This document shows, in pieces, positions 7,101 to 17,800 of a DNA stretch of 45,428 nucleotides. The notes beneath the pieces are model-generated. The model worked only from the letters and a program-made list of their open reading frames with translations, was not told the DNA's origin and searched no databases. A program made the translations under genes and the position numbers. The stretch comes from Nostoc sp. UCD121 (GTDB lineage: Bacteria; Cyanobacteriota; Cyanobacteriia; Cyanobacteriales; Nostocaceae), in NCBI RefSeq assembly GCF_014222285.1, contig NZ_JACKZS010000037.1:1-45428 (forward strand), written 5' to 3'. Numbering within the stretch: the stretch's first letter is position 1; each line of letters begins with the position of its first letter.

Positions 7101-10100
7101 GTGGTCAAACAGTACCGATATCACTGGTTAAAAGCTGTGATATTTTTCCACAAACGAAAATTACTAGCTTTGTTGCTGGGGATTTTCTTCTCAATCTCTG
7201 TAGTTTTACTCTACCAGCTACTTTTAATTCAGACTCCAAGGTTATTAACACAAGTAGTATTGATTACAGGGCTATTGGTTGTCACACTGCCATTACCAAT
7301 CTGTTTTGTCCTGGCGATAAAAGCAATAAATCAGGATTTAACTCACAAAATTTTTGAACAGAAACAAATAGAACTTGCCCTTTGTTGCAGTGAGAAGCGT
7401 CTGCACCAGTTACTGGAAACTGTCAAAGCCATTCCTTGGGAATTAGACTTGAAAACTGGTCGATTTACCTACGTTGGGCCGCAAGCAGTAAACTTACTAA
7501 ATTATGCGATCGCAGAATGGTACGAGAAAAATTTTTGGTACAATCATCTACATCCAGATGATCGGGAAAAATCTGTTCGTTTTCGTCAAGAAGCAATTGC
7601 TAGGTGCGAAAATCACGAATTGGAATACCGGATGCTAGCAGCCGATGGGCGAGTTGTTTGGCTGCGAGACGTTGTTAGGGTAGTTGAAGAAGCAGAAATC
7701 CCTACTACGCTCAAAGGGTTTATGTTTGACATTAGTGATTTAAAGCAGACTGAAGAAACCTTGAGGCTGAAGGAGAGGGCAATTGCTGCTACCAATAATG
7801 GAATTATCATTGCCGATGCTAGACTTCCCTATAATCCAGTAATTTACGTCAACTGTGCCTTTGAACAAATAACAGGTTACAGCGCTACTGATGTGATTGG
7901 GCAAAACTGTAGATTTTTGCAACGCGCAGATATACAGCAATCAGCACTCCATGAACTACGCTCATGTATTCAAGCTGGAACAAGTTGTAAAGTTATTCTC
8001 CGTAACTATAGCAAAGATGGTATCTTATTCTGGAATGAATTGAGTATTTCTCCTATTCATGACGAAAATGGTAAGTTAAGCCACTTTATTGGAATTCAGA
8101 CAGATATTAGCCACCGCAAGCAAGCTGAAGCCAGCCTGCATCGGCAAGCTCTCACTTTTGAAAACATGAATGATGGCGTAATTATCACAAATTTAACCGG
8201 AAATATTATTGACTGGAATCCTGCTGCCCAAAGCATGTTTGGTTATACTAAAGCTGAGATTTTGGCTAAACATATCAGTATTTTGCATCAGCCGGAAGTA
8301 GCCGCAACATTAAGCACCAAAATTCTCGAAACAGTCAACCAGCAAGGACGCTGGTCAGGGGAAATACACTTTCTTGGTAAAGATGGCAGTGAGAGAATTT
8401 GCGAAACAACTGTAGTCTCTTTACAGGATGAACAGGGAGAAACTGTTGCCACTGTTGCCATAAATCAAGATATTACCGAAAACAAACGAGCTAAAGAAGC
8501 ATTGCAACGCCAATTGCATCGCACCCTACTACTTGAACAAATTACTCAAGAAATTCGTCAAAGTCTTGATACCAGCAAAATCTTTGAGACAGCTGCTACC
8601 CAAATTGGACAAGCGTTTAAAGTTGATCGCTGTCTGATCCATTCTTATGTTAGCGACCCCATTCCGAAAATTCCTTTAGTAGCACAGTATAATACACTTC
8701 CCAATCCCTGCTCAGTGTTGGGATTGGAAGTTCCCATGACTAATAATCCCCATGCAGAGAAGATGATGGCACAAGAAACTGCGATCGCCTCTCCTGATGT
8801 GTATGCCGATCCTTTACTTAAGGCGGCTGAACCTATCTGCCGAAAAATTAAGCTGAAGTCTATGCTGTCAATCCGCACCTCCTATCAAGGAGAACCCAAT
8901 GGTGCGATCGGATTACATCAGTGCAGCTATTTTCGCCAGTGGACACCAGACGAAATCGAATTACTAGAAGCAGTAGCGGCTCAACTGGGTATTGCTCTAG
9001 CACAGGCTCACTTACTGGAACAAGAAACCCGCCGACGGGAAGAACTTACCTTGAAAAACTTTGCCTTGGAGCAGGCAAAACGTCAGGCTGAAGCCGCAAA
9101 TCGGGCAAAAAGTGAGTTTTTAGCAATGATGAGCCACGAAATTCGGACTCCAATGAATGCTGTTATTGGCATGACCGATCTCCTGCTGGATACTGACCTC
9201 ACCCCGCAACAGCAAGACTTTGTAGAAACAGTTCGCAGTAGCGGAGATGCTTTGCTCACCATCATCAACGACATTCTAGATTTCTCCAAAATTGAGTCGG
9301 GAAAGCTGGAATTAGAAGAACAGCCTTTTGATTTGAGAGCTTGTGTAGAACAGGCTATTTCTCTATTAGCCCCGAAAGCTGCCCAAAAAGATATCGAACT
9401 AGTTTACCTAATCCAACCGCAAGTTCCGACTCAGATCGTTGGCGATATGACACGTCTGCGCCAAGTCTTAATGAATCTCCTCAACAACGCCATTAAGTTT
9501 ACTGAACGCGGAGAAGTGCTACTCTCTGTTGAACTGGGGATTGGGAATTCAGGGAAGCAGGGGAAAAATTCCTCTCCTCTGAACCCTTCCCCCTCTTCCA
9601 AGTCCCCAATCCAAATTCAATTTGCCATCAAAGATACAGGTATTGGCATCACACCAGAGAAGATAGAGCGGTTATTTCATCCCTTCACTCAGGCTGATGT
9701 CTCCATGACTCGACGATATGGCGGCACAGGGCTAGGACTAGTCATTAGCAAGCGGCTGAGTAAGATGATGGGGGGCACTCTTTGGGTGGAAAGCCAAGGG
9801 ATTGTTGGTGGCAATCCTAGCCCTAGATGGAAAAGTAGAGAATTATTATCATCTCCTTACTCTTGCCAAGGTTCAACATTCTACTTCACGATTACTGCCC
9901 AAGTGTCTGCTGTACCAGAAGCTGAATTTAGTAATTCGCCGATGCAGCTTCAGGGAAAGCGCCTGTTGATTGTGGACGATAATCTGACTAACTGTCAAAT
10001 TATCAGCTTGCAAGCAGAGTCTTGGAAAATGGAAACTTATGCTGCCAAATCTGCGAAAGAAGCGTTAGCTCAACTTGCCCAGGGAACACAGTTTGATATT

Positions 10101-11207
10101 GCCATTTTGGATATGGAAATGCCAGCAATGGATGGCATAACCCTAGCTCGTCAAATCCGCAGACAATCTGGTTGTCAAAATCTACCTTTAGTGATTCTCA
10201 CTTCTTTAGGTAGAGGAGAAACATTCTCTGACTTTGGTGATCTCGATGTTGCCTTTTTGAGCAAACCCATCAAACAGTCTCAACTCTATGATGTTATGAC
10301 CCGTGTTTTAGGGAATCAGCCCAGCCTAGCGAGTATTTCTGATTTTCCCTTGGTTGATCGGCATTTGGCCCATCCGCTGCCATTACGGATTCTTTTGGCA
10401 GAAGATACGGTTGTCAATCAGAAAGTTGCCTTATTAATGCTACAGAAAATAGGTTATTCGGCTAATGTCGTAACTAATGGGCTAGAAGTACTCAAGGCTT
10501 TGCAAAAACAGCCTTATGACATAGTGTTGATGGATGTCCACATGCCCGAAATGGATGGTTTAGAAACAGCTCGGAGAATCTGTCAAGAATGGGAAGTTGG
10601 TTTTCGTCCGCATATCATTGCGATAACTGCCAATGCGATGCGAGGCGATCGCGAAATTTGTCTTGCTGCTGGTATGGATGACTACATTAGCAAACCGATT
10701 CAGCTTCAAAAGTTAGCTCAGGCACTCAGCAAATGCCCACGCCAAAGAAGTCTTGAAGTCACTTCCATAGTCAAACAAGATCGAGCGATGTACTTAGAAT
10801 TCCAACCTTTGCAAAATATTTTCCAAGAAGGGCAAAACCAGACATTAAAAATTGCCAAAATTGATGCCAAAATTCTCCAATCCTTACGGGATATAGTCAG
10901 AGGCGATCATGTTGTATTTGCTGAACTAATTAAGTGTTATCTTACAGAGACACCGAGACTGGTACAAGATATTAGCACTGCGATCGCAACTCAGGATGCC
11001 CAAACTATATGGAAGGCAGCCCATCAACTTAAGTCTAGCAGTGCTTCAATTGGAGCGATCGCTTTAGCACAGCTTTGCAAAGTTTTAGAAGCACAGGGAC
11101 GGAGCAGTGAATTAGAAAACACCGTAGAATTACTCCCGCAGTTATACCAGGAATATGAACAAGTTAAAACTGCCTTAGAAAAAGAACTTGCGAAGGAAAC
11201 ACCATGA
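7101..11207 (+). CDS. Membrane-anchored hybrid sensor histidine kinase (PAS x3-GAF-HisKA-HATPase-REC x2-HPt)
   Basis: 1368 residues. Two membrane segments (about 17-39 and 44-70) are followed by PAS domains at about 95-215, 225-345 and 350-470, a GAF domain at about 490-645, a HisKA domain with SHEIRTPMN (His679), and a HATPase with N-box [15 protein letters not shown] and [11 protein letters not shown]. Two receivers follow (Asp1004 in [12 protein letters not shown] and Asp1145 in [12 protein letters not shown]), then an HPt domain (His1308 in [12 protein letters not shown]). This is a complete His-Asp-His relay in one chain. The second PAS resembles a LOV domain around QNCRFLQ (GQNCRFLQ), so flavin-based blue-light sensing is possible. 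The start is GTG at 7101, 4 nt after a stop codon. The HATPase carries two low-complexity insertions (9534-9618 and 9797-9868). The gene overlaps the diguanylate cyclase gene downstream by 4 nt, so the pair probably acts together. Confidence 0.93.
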   Translation: MVKQYRYHWLKAVIFFHKRKLLALLLGIFFSISVVLLYQLLLIQTPRLLTQVVLITGLLVVTLPLPICFVLAIKAINQDLTHKIFEQKQIELALCCSEKRLHQLLETVKAIPWELDLKTGRFTYVGPQAVNLLNYAIAEWYEKNFWYNHLHPDDREKSVRFRQEAIARCENHELEYRMLAADGRVVWLRDVVRVVEEAEIPTTLKGFMFDISDLKQTEETLRLKERAIAATNNGIIIADARLPYNPVIYVNCAFEQITGYSATDVIGQNCRFLQRADIQQSALHELRSCIQAGTSCKVILRNYSKDGILFWNELSISPIHDENGKLSHFIGIQTDISHRKQAEASLHRQALTFENMNDGVIITNLTGNIIDWNPAAQSMFGYTKAEILAKHISILHQPEVAATLSTKILETVNQQGRWSGEIHFLGKDGSERICETTVVSLQDEQGETVATVAINQDITENKRAKEALQRQLHRTLLLEQITQEIRQSLDTSKIFETAATQIGQAFKVDRCLIHSYVSDPIPKIPLVAQYNTLPNPCSVLGLEVPMTNNPHAEKMMAQETAIASPDVYADPLLKAAEPICRKIKLKSMLSIRTSYQGEPNGAIGLHQCSYFRQWTPDEIELLEAVAAQLGIALAQAHLLEQETRRREELTLKNFALEQAKRQAEAANRAKSEFLAMMSHEIRTPMNAVIGMTDLLLDTDLTPQQQDFVETVRSSGDALLTIINDILDFSKIESGKLELEEQPFDLRACVEQAISLLAPKAAQKDIELVYLIQPQVPTQIVGDMTRLRQVLMNLLNNAIKFTERGEVLLSVELGIGNSGKQGKNSSPLNPSPSSKSPIQIQFAIKDTGIGITPEKIERLFHPFTQADVSMTRRYGGTGLGLVISKRLSKMMGGTLWVESQGIVGGNPSPRWKSRELLSSPYSCQGSTFYFTITAQVSAVPEAEFSNSPMQLQGKRLLIVDDNLTNCQIISLQAESWKMETYAAKSAKEALAQLAQGTQFDIAILDMEMPAMDGITLARQIRRQSGCQNLPLVILTSLGRGETFSDFGDLDVAFLSKPIKQSQLYDVMTRVLGNQPSLASISDFPLVDRHLAHPLPLRILLAEDTVVNQKVALLMLQKIGYSANVVTNGLEVLKALQKQPYDIVLMDVHMPEMDGLETARRICQEWEVGFRPHIIAITANAMRGDREICLAAGMDDYISKPIQLQKLAQALSKCPRQRSLEVTSIVKQDRAMYLEFQPLQNIFQEGQNQTLKIAKIDAKILQSLRDIVRGDHVVFAELIKCYLTETPRLVQDISTAIATQDAQTIWKAAHQLKSSSASIGAIALAQLCKVLEAQGRSSELENTVELLPQLYQEYEQVKTALEKELAKETP

Positions 11208-12172
11208 CAGCTACTGCTCAAGAAAGCCAATCTTTAGTTCTAATTGTTGATGATGAGCCTTTTATCCGGATGATACTGCGGCATTTCTTGGAGCGGGAAG
11301 GCTATAAAATAGCGGAAGCTCAAAATGGCAGAGAGGCTTTAACTGCTTTTAAGGAACTGCGTCCTGACATCATACTTCTTGATGCCATCATGCCGGATAT
11401 GGATGGGTTCGAGTGTTGCACTAACTTAGAGCTTCTTGATTGCAGTAAGCACACTCCAGTTTTAATGATTACAGGACTTGAGGATCAAGAGTCAGTTGAC
11501 CGGGCATTTGCAGTGGGAGCAATGGACTATGTTACCAAACCGATCCACTGGCCAGTTTTGCGACAACGGGTAAAACGTTTGATTCAGCAATCTCAGTTAC
11601 AACAAAAACTGGAAACCGTTAATTTGGAATTGCAGCGATTAGCTACTATTGATGGATTAACTCAAATAGCTAACCGCCGACGCTTTGAAGAATACCTTAA
11701 CCAAGAGTGGCAGCGTCTAAAACGGGATCAACGGCCTCTTTCCCTGATTCTTTGCGATGTTGATTTCTTCAAATTATATAACGATACTTATGGGCATCGA
11801 GTAGGCGATCGCTGTCTTCAAGAAATTGCTAAGGCCATCAAAGATATTATTAAACGTCCCGGAGATTTAGTTGCCCGTTATGGTGGGGAAGAATTTGCTG
11901 TGATTTTACCTAACACAGACACCGAAGGGGCGACTCATGTTGCTAAGAAAATTTGCCATACTGTCCGAACATTAGCAATACCTCATGAAAATTCCCAAGT
12001 TAGTCCTTATGTAACTATTAGTGCTGGGTTTACGACAGAAATTCCTCAGTCAGATTCTGAGTTCGAAGAAATGATTGCCGCAGCAGATCGGGCATTGTAT
12101 CAAGCAAAGGCAGCAGGACGTGATTGCTTTGTGCAAGATATTGTACTACCCAAAAATAAAAATTTCCGCTAG
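11204..12172 (+). CDS. Response regulator with GGDEF domain (diguanylate cyclase)
   Basis: 322 residues. The N-terminal receiver (about 10-125) has the acidic pair DDE (16-18), phospho-acceptor Asp60 in [13 protein letters not shown], and the switch Lys in VTKP. After a short coiled coil (about 128-150) comes a GGDEF domain (about 150-310) with the active-site signature GGEEF at 227-231 and an RPGD product-inhibition (I) site five residues before it. It is therefore expected to make cyclic-di-GMP from two GTP, to be activated by phosphorylation, and to be inhibited by product. Its ATG overlaps the kinase stop (ATGA), with AAGGAA just upstream, so translation is coupled. The hybrid kinase is the obvious phosphodonor, though its own HPt could also serve other regulators. 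Confidence 0.94.
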   Translation: MTATAQESQSLVLIVDDEPFIRMILRHFLEREGYKIAEAQNGREALTAFKELRPDIILLDAIMPDMDGFECCTNLELLDCSKHTPVLMITGLEDQESVDRAFAVGAMDYVTKPIHWPVLRQRVKRLIQQSQLQQKLETVNLELQRLATIDGLTQIANRRRFEEYLNQEWQRLKRDQRPLSLILCDVDFFKLYNDTYGHRVGDRCLQEIAKAIKDIIKRPGDLVARYGGEEFAVILPNTDTEGATHVAKKICHTVRTLAIPHENSQVSPYVTISAGFTTEIPQSDSEFEEMIAAADRALYQAKAAGRDCFVQDIVLPKNKNFR

Positions 12173-12216
12173 TGCGACAGTTTGGCACACATTAAGGTTT
12201 GTGGCAAAAGCCTTGT

Positions 12217-12268
12217 CCCGGATTTCTCACGATACTGTAGGCAGGGGAGTGTGGGAGGTGTGGGAGGA
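12217..12268. repeat. Dispersed repeat element, copy 2
   Basis: Positions 12217-12253 are the exact reverse complement of 1987-2023, and 12246-12268 matches 1943-1965 directly. It lies just past the GGDEF gene. See the copy at 1915-2023. Confidence 0.65.
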
Positions 12269-12281
12269 TTTGTGAAGTAGT

Positions 12282-12336
12282 GCGATCGCGGCTTGATTCA
12301 TTAGAAAAGCGATCGCAGTTCCGTATGAGCGATCGC
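12282..12336. repeat. Cluster of three HIP1 octamers
   Basis: GCGATCGC occurs at 12282-12289, 12309-12316 and 12329-12336, three copies in 55 bp in a non-coding stretch. HIP1 is over-represented across cyanobacterial genomes, but such tight spacing is uncommon in this window. Confidence 0.8.
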
Positions 12337-12470
12337 TAGATTAATCCCTAACCACAGGGATTGATCTATGACAATTATATTTGTTGCAGTATTTTAACGA
12401 TTGCAGTGCTAGCCCCCTCATCCCGACGCTCTTAAAAGATAAAAAGAATTACTCTACTGACTCTAAAGCT

Positions 12471-13349
12471 TCAAAATTTGGGTTCCTTTTCCAATGCCAT
12501 TATTTGTCTCAAAATAGCCGTACACAATGGACTGTCACTATCCAAAAAACCATTCACGATCGTAAAGTGGTTTTCATCAGGCTGTGGTAAATATTCACCA
12601 GGCAATTCTTTTTCTTTCCATGCAGCCAGAAAATCTAGCGATTGTCGTTCAAACTCTAAAGTCTCTTTGCCGCCATAAGTTACAAGTAGAGAACCAGCTT
12701 TTTCAGGAAGATGGCGGATAGGACTATTGCGAAGAACTTCACCCCAAGTAAATTGGATTTTGGGTTGTAGCCAAGTGTAGGGAAATGGCATCAAATCAAA
12801 CAAACCGCTAATAGCACAACCACCTTTAATAATGTCATCTGGTAGCCCATAGTCGTTTTTCCAGTCTGTAGCCATGAGCATCGCAGTTAAGTGACCACCG
12901 GCTGAGTGACCAGCTACATGGATGCGATTGGGGTCTGCACCAAAGCTTTCTGCATTATTATAAATCCAGGCGATCGCTGAACGATTTTGACGGACAATCT
13001 CATCAATGGTTACTTTGGGACACAAGCCATAGTTGACCACCACCACTGTTACATTGGCAGCTACAAGACCTTGGGCGACAAAACTAAAATCTTTACTGTC
13101 GGACATTATCCAATAGCCACCGTGGAGAAATACCAAGATAGGTGCTTGTGGTTGCGTTGCAGGAAAAATATCTAGATGTTCAACTACGGTAGAACCAAAA
13201 AAAACATTGAGATGACAGTGTAGTTTTTCACGCACATTAGCACTGTTTGCGGCATACAAATTCATGTATCCAGGTATATCAAGACCTAGTTCACTGGGAT
13301 TGTACTGGTAATCTAGCTCGGCTTGAGTTTGAAAATTGTGGTACAGCAT
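12471..13349 (-). CDS. Alpha/beta hydrolase (esterase / kynurenine formamidase-like)
   Basis: A 292-residue soluble hydrolase from the ATG at 13349; a TTG 36 nt further upstream is possible but less likely. It shows the HSL/formamidase arrangement. The oxyanion-hole motif HGGYW comes after a strand APILVFLHGG, the nucleophile elbow GHSAGGHL follows DPNRIHVAGHSAGG, and a late His sits in DENHFTIV. The acid is probably one of the Asp/Glu residues before that His. HGGYW followed by GHSAGGHL is typical of arylformamidase-type proteins (tryptophan catabolism), but many general esterases share it and no kyn genes are nearby. The gene is alone on this strand, convergent with the GGDEF gene. Confidence 0.85.
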   Translation of the reverse strand: MLYHNFQTQAELDYQYNPSELGLDIPGYMNLYAANSANVREKLHCHLNVFFGSTVVEHLDIFPATQPQAPILVFLHGGYWIMSDSKDFSFVAQGLVAANVTVVVVNYGLCPKVTIDEIVRQNRSAIAWIYNNAESFGADPNRIHVAGHSAGGHLTAMLMATDWKNDYGLPDDIIKGGCAISGLFDLMPFPYTWLQPKIQFTWGEVLRNSPIRHLPEKAGSLLVTYGGKETLEFERQSLDFLAAWKEKELPGEYLPQPDENHFTIVNGFLDSDSPLCTAILRQIMALEKEPKF

Positions 13350-13954
13350 TGAGTTTTCTGGTTTAGGGCTAGTGATTTTAATCAAAACGAATTCATTCTG
13401 TTAGCGGATAGCTAGGGTTTAGCCTATTCTGACTTCTGAATTCTTCTCCAACTAAATTTTTGAATGAATTAATTCCTTATAAAGTCTTACATTGGTTTAA
13501 ATTAGCCAGTAGAATCACTAGCCGATTATATGAACTGTGATCTGAAAAATAGCCTATGATATTACTGAAATATTCATCATAACTCTGATTCAAGTAAGTA
13601 ATAGTACAGAAACCAAAACCTTTCAACCACGCATTACATTACTGGATTGCATAGGATATTTCTAAAAGATTTAAAACATTTATTCACACAAATCAATACG
13701 ATACAAAAGGTAAATAATTCAGTAAAATTTCGGTGTAACTCTTTTGAGAAATTTACTGCTTCTACGTCCTATTACGCAAGTTTAAAGGTTTTTTCTTTTT
13801 CCTTTGCCCTTCCCCTTTTCCCCTTAACCGATAAGTATTGGCTTATATAGGCATTTTTTCAAAAATTCTAGTTTTAATAAGGACAAATTAAAACTCCTTT
13901 GACACAATAGGACAGAAACAGAGAGGTATCTAATATTCTCATCTCTCTGTATAT
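13350..13954. other. 605-bp spacer with half of a G/C-rich dispersed hairpin
   Basis: No gene is supported. Positions 13790-13841 (C-rich run, then TTAACCGATAAGTATTGG) resemble the right half of the repeat at 33385-33455, which ends TTAACCGAAAAGTATTG. A short plus-strand reading frame at 13647-13850 runs into this repeat and is not credible as a gene. The rest is AT-rich. Confidence 0.5.
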
Positions 13955-15244
13955 ATGATTAGGCAACTAGACCGATATAAAAAACCCAAGCCAATTACCC
14001 AAAATACGATGAACCCCAACAACCCTTTGCAGACAATGCAAACAAGTTTCCATACGGCTTTAGGTGCTGTTAGTGAATTTACGGCCCTACTTCAGGAGCC
14101 CCAAAAACTCACGAATTACTTTACCCGGATGCAACAAAAGCCGGATCAATTGTTCCAAGATTTAGCAGTAAAAGGCAAAAATATGGAACAAGATATGAAT
14201 AGTTTTTTCAAAAATTACTTTTGCGGATGTGGTGACAAATCACCATATCCCAAATATATAGAACGGGCAGATGGACAGGCTTTTAACCAACCCTATGAAA
14301 TCAAAGGGACAAAAATGTACGGCTTTGTCGTTGAGGGTTCAATGGCGAAGTTGCAAGAGGTGTGTGATAAATATCTCAACGATCCCAATAACGGAGAGAT
14401 TGAATATCGGCCAGCCATGAACTATCTCGTCCTGACGTTCAACAAGATAGATTCTTTAAGTTCCATCTATCCTCCCGACTATGACAAAGGAACTGTGCAT
14501 GAAGAAGAAGCCATCTTTTGGATGTTAACAGTGGTAGGTAAAAGAGTCGGGCCTTTATTTATAGCCGAACGCCTAGCTTGGTTTATGCCTTACGTGTACG
14601 TGAATAATTCTCCCATCCTAGTTTCGGGTAGAGAAGTCTATGGCTTCTTTAAAGAACTTGGCCTATTTCAGATCCCTGAATTAAATCAAGAACCGGATTT
14701 ATTCACTGTAGACACCTTAGTATTTAAAGAATTTTCTCCTACAAGCCAATCTATAGATGCTCGCCTGCTGGAAGTTCAACGCATCAATACAGGAGAGAAA
14801 CATCAAGCCATCAACACATGGGACACCTTTGAGGAAGCAGCAAGAGCGATCGCTAGTTTATTATTTGACAATAACGAAATTTTGATTCCTGGCTTACAGT
14901 TACCCTTCAATCTCCTCGAATATCTCCTAGAAAAAATCGTCCCTCTCGTTACCCTCAAACAAATCCGCGACGTAGAAAACAGCAAAAAAGCCTGCTATCA
15001 AGCACTGATTGAATCCCCCATGCAGCTACAAACCTTCTATGGCGGAGAACTCTTTGGCGATCAATTTCAACTAAAAATCAATAATTTCGCTAGTCAACCA
15101 ATTGTCCAAGACTTAGGACTACACAAAGGCTATCCCGCAGGTAGCGAATCCATAACTATCCCCGTAAAACTTGGGTTCGTGCTGCACTTCGACTTCACCC
15201 TCAAAGATGGGAAAGCCGTTTGGCAAGCACCACAGAAAAATTAG
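13955..15244 (+). CDS. Acetoacetate decarboxylase-like protein
   Basis: 429 residues. An N-terminal helical part (about 20-75) precedes an acetoacetate-decarboxylase-superfamily barrel (about 90-425). Clues are the fold-typical strands (YGFVVEG, YRPAMNYLVLTF), EEEAIFWMLTVVGKR near 185, PYVYVNNSPILVSGREVYGF (about 210-229) and the C-terminal LHFDFTLKDGKAVWQAP. The 'GREVYGF' turn resembles the substrate-pocket loop 'GRE(x)xGxPK' of ADC proteins, but the Pro-Lys of true decarboxylases is replaced, so the catalytic Schiff-base Lys cannot be placed and decarboxylase activity is not assured. The start is uncertain: ATG 13955 or ATG 14009 (MNPNN), neither with a Shine-Dalgarno. A 152-bp spacer precedes the FAD oxidoreductase gene on the same strand, and the two may form a pathway. 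Confidence 0.7.
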   Translation: MIRQLDRYKKPKPITQNTMNPNNPLQTMQTSFHTALGAVSEFTALLQEPQKLTNYFTRMQQKPDQLFQDLAVKGKNMEQDMNSFFKNYFCGCGDKSPYPKYIERADGQAFNQPYEIKGTKMYGFVVEGSMAKLQEVCDKYLNDPNNGEIEYRPAMNYLVLTFNKIDSLSSIYPPDYDKGTVHEEEAIFWMLTVVGKRVGPLFIAERLAWFMPYVYVNNSPILVSGREVYGFFKELGLFQIPELNQEPDLFTVDTLVFKEFSPTSQSIDARLLEVQRINTGEKHQAINTWDTFEEAARAIASLLFDNNEILIPGLQLPFNLLEYLLEKIVPLVTLKQIRDVENSKKACYQALIESPMQLQTFYGGELFGDQFQLKINNFASQPIVQDLGLHKGYPAGSESITIPVKLGFVLHFDFTLKDGKAVWQAPQKN

Positions 15245-15245
15245 C

Positions 15246-15360
15246 ATTGGGCAAATATAATTCCCTACTACACAAGCAAAGTCCATCTAATGCAAAATCA
15301 AGGGTTTACTAACCTGCGAAGGCAGGCTTTGCCTGTGTAGCCGAGACTTCTAGTCGCCCA
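15246..15360 (+). repeat. Dispersed Nostoc-type spacer repeat, copy 1
   Basis: Positions 15246-15284 match 45302-45340 closely (the CTACTACACAA and CAAAGTCC words are the same). The rest contains an internal palindrome, CAGGCTTTGCCTG, and ends ...CTAGTCGCCCA, complementary to the GGGCAAATA start, so the whole element can fold back on itself. Non-coding, between two co-oriented genes. Confidence 0.65.
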
Positions 15361-15396
15361 AACTTTCTCAACTAGCGCCTATCAGGAAAAACAAAT

Positions 15397-17706
15397 ATGT
15401 CTGAAACCTTTAAGCCCAAAAAAATCGCTATTTTAGGCGGTGGAATATCATCCCTAACCACCGCTTATGAATTAACCAGTCAACCAGGGTGGGATAGTCT
15501 CTACGATATTACTATTTATCAAACAGGTTGGCGTTTGGGTGGTAAATGTGCAACAGGACGCAACATCAAACCCCATACACCCAATTCTGAACCAGACTAT
15601 CGCATCGAAGAACACGGACTGCACATTTTTTTTGGATTCTACGAAAATGCTTTTCGTCTACTCAAGCAATGCTACGACGAATTAGGTGGTAACGGGCCTT
15701 TCAGCACCATAGAAGATGCATTCAAACCCCACAGTCTCATCGTCCTAGAAGAATACATCAATAAAAATTGGAAAACTCTGCCTTTTAACTTTCCTACCAA
15801 TTCTCTAGTTCCTTGGGAAGGTGGCGGCATTTCTTCCCTTTGGGAACATATCTGCACAACCATTGAATTCGTCATTCAGACTTACGGAGTAATTGATGAT
15901 TATAGCCAGTTAAAGTCTACTAAAAGTTCTTCAACATCTGTTGCCAAACAAATAGCATTAGGCAAAGAGGTAATGGAATGTTTATCAGATAGTAGTCTCT
16001 TACAGTTTCCTAGCCAGTTGATTCAGTTATTTCTCCAACAACCCATGTTTTGGGGAGGATGGCTGAACAATATCAACCAATTTATTAGTAATATCTTTCA
16101 AAACTTAGATTTTACTTCTGAAAAAGTATTCTTAAATCTTGCCTACAGCCTAGCTAAATCACTGCCCAAACATACCAAAACTCACAGACGCGAACATCAT
16201 CAGTTAATTCTTAAGCTCATAGACCGCTTTAAAGAACAGTTAATCTGTCAGATAGAATCTAAGATTGGGCAAAACCCTGATATGTTTTGGCGTTTAACAC
16301 TCATCGATTTAGCATTAGCAAACATCCGGGGTTTGTTTGTGGATGAGATAATTGATTTTCGTTCCCTAGATAGTTTAGATGAGTACAACTACAGAGACTG
16401 GCTACTAAAACACGGAGCTAGAGAATCAAGCGTTAGATCAGCATTTATTCGCGTCTTATACGATTTAGTGTATGGTTTTCCAGAAGGTAATACCGATAAA
16501 CCCCAACTAGCAGCCGGAACAGCTATTCGTGTCCTCACCACTATCTTGTTCAAATACAATGGCGCAATCATGTGGAAAATGCAATCAGGGATGGCAGAGG
16601 TAGTCATCACTCCACTATATGAAGTGCTAAAGCGTCGTGGTGTGAAATTCGAGTTCTTCCATGTTGTCAAGCAGTTGCATTTGGATAAAAATCAGCAATC
16701 AATTGCCAGTATAACTTTGGCTCGTCAAGTAAATTTAAAAAACCCAAAGCAAGAATATCAACCACTTATCACAGTTAAAGACATTGGTTGTTGGCCTAGT
16801 GAACCTCTTTATGATCAGATTGTCGATGAAGAAGCCCAAAAACTCCAAGACCAAGAAATTAACCTTGAGTCATATTGGACACCTTGGCAGAATGTAGACA
16901 AAATTACCCTCACCAAAGGTAATGATTTTGATATTGTGTTGCTGGGAATTTCTATAGCCGCCTTACCCTCCATTTGCGCTGAATTGCTCCATGCTAAAAA
17001 AAATCCAGCTCACCAAAAATGGAGCGATATGCTAATGCAAGTCAAGACAGTAACTACTCAAGGGGGACAAATATGGCTTAAGCCTACCTTATCGCAATTA
17101 GGCTGGCAACAATCTAGCCCTGTGCTAGGAGCTTACGTTGAACCACTCGATGTTTATGCAGATATGAGCGAGTTAGTACAACGAGAAAATTGGCCTGCCG
17201 ATCATTATCCTTACAATGCAGCTTATTTCACCGGTGTAATTGCAGATCCAGGGATTCCTCCCCACACAGCTTATGATTTTCCAGCTAAAGCCCAAAAAAA
17301 GGTAGAACAAGAAGCAATTAACTTCCTCAACAATCACATCGGACAGCTTTGGCCTGATGCTACTCAGCCAAAAAATCCCCAAGGTTTGAATTGGGATTTA
17401 CTAATAGATTTTCAAAACCGTCAGGGAGTAGAACGCTTTAAAGCTCAATACTGGCGAGTTAACATTAACCCATCAGAACGCTATGTACTGTCTGTACCTG
17501 GAAGTAGTAAGCATCGGCTCAAAACTGATGAATCTGGGTTTGATAACCTTTATCTAGCTGGCGACTGGATTAACAACGGTTACAATTCCGGTTGTGTGGA
17601 AGCTACAGTCATGTCTGCAATGCAAGCAACACGAGCTATTCTCCACCAATGCTTCCATATAAAATATACCAAAGAAATTATTGGTGAGTGGGATTCTTGG
17701 TTATAA
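15397..17706 (+). CDS. FAD-dependent oxidoreductase (amine-oxidase / phytoene-desaturase-like fold), 769 aa
   Basis: The N-terminal Rossmann motif KKIAILGGGISSLTTAYEL (about residues 7-25), followed by an acidic strand end and GWRLGGKC, shows FAD binding. The C-terminal NLYLAGDWINNGYNSGCVEA (about 710-730) is the matching FAD-closing motif of the carotenoid-desaturase/amine-oxidase superfamily. At 769 residues it is much longer than the usual 450-550; the extra is a helical middle segment (about 150-330). HGLHIFFGFYENAF near 73 is a substrate-side motif seen in desaturase-like members. AGGA lies upstream of the ATG. The substrate is unknown; a lipid or isoprenoid is a reasonable guess. It probably works with the upstream decarboxylase-like protein. 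Confidence 0.82.
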   Translation: MSETFKPKKIAILGGGISSLTTAYELTSQPGWDSLYDITIYQTGWRLGGKCATGRNIKPHTPNSEPDYRIEEHGLHIFFGFYENAFRLLKQCYDELGGNGPFSTIEDAFKPHSLIVLEEYINKNWKTLPFNFPTNSLVPWEGGGISSLWEHICTTIEFVIQTYGVIDDYSQLKSTKSSSTSVAKQIALGKEVMECLSDSSLLQFPSQLIQLFLQQPMFWGGWLNNINQFISNIFQNLDFTSEKVFLNLAYSLAKSLPKHTKTHRREHHQLILKLIDRFKEQLICQIESKIGQNPDMFWRLTLIDLALANIRGLFVDEIIDFRSLDSLDEYNYRDWLLKHGARESSVRSAFIRVLYDLVYGFPEGNTDKPQLAAGTAIRVLTTILFKYNGAIMWKMQSGMAEVVITPLYEVLKRRGVKFEFFHVVKQLHLDKNQQSIASITLARQVNLKNPKQEYQPLITVKDIGCWPSEPLYDQIVDEEAQKLQDQEINLESYWTPWQNVDKITLTKGNDFDIVLLGISIAALPSICAELLHAKKNPAHQKWSDMLMQVKTVTTQGGQIWLKPTLSQLGWQQSSPVLGAYVEPLDVYADMSELVQRENWPADHYPYNAAYFTGVIADPGIPPHTAYDFPAKAQKKVEQEAINFLNNHIGQLWPDATQPKNPQGLNWDLLIDFQNRQGVERFKAQYWRVNINPSERYVLSVPGSSKHRLKTDESGFDNLYLAGDWINNGYNSGCVEATVMSAMQATRAILHQCFHIKYTKEIIGEWDSWL

Positions 17707-17800
17707 GGGTATATTCAAATTAATCAGGAGTATTTTGACAGATTCAACAGAATTTAGCATTATTGAGGTTGCTAAAACCTAGACTAGTTCGGAAGCCGAT

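Noticed and set aside
12075..12275. 66-residue plus-strand frame at the end of the GGDEF gene
   Set aside because: It is an alternative frame running into a dispersed repeat; no homologous motif.
13647..13850. 67-residue plus-strand frame
   Set aside because: Its C-terminal half is translated from a C-rich dispersed repeat and it lacks a ribosome-binding site.
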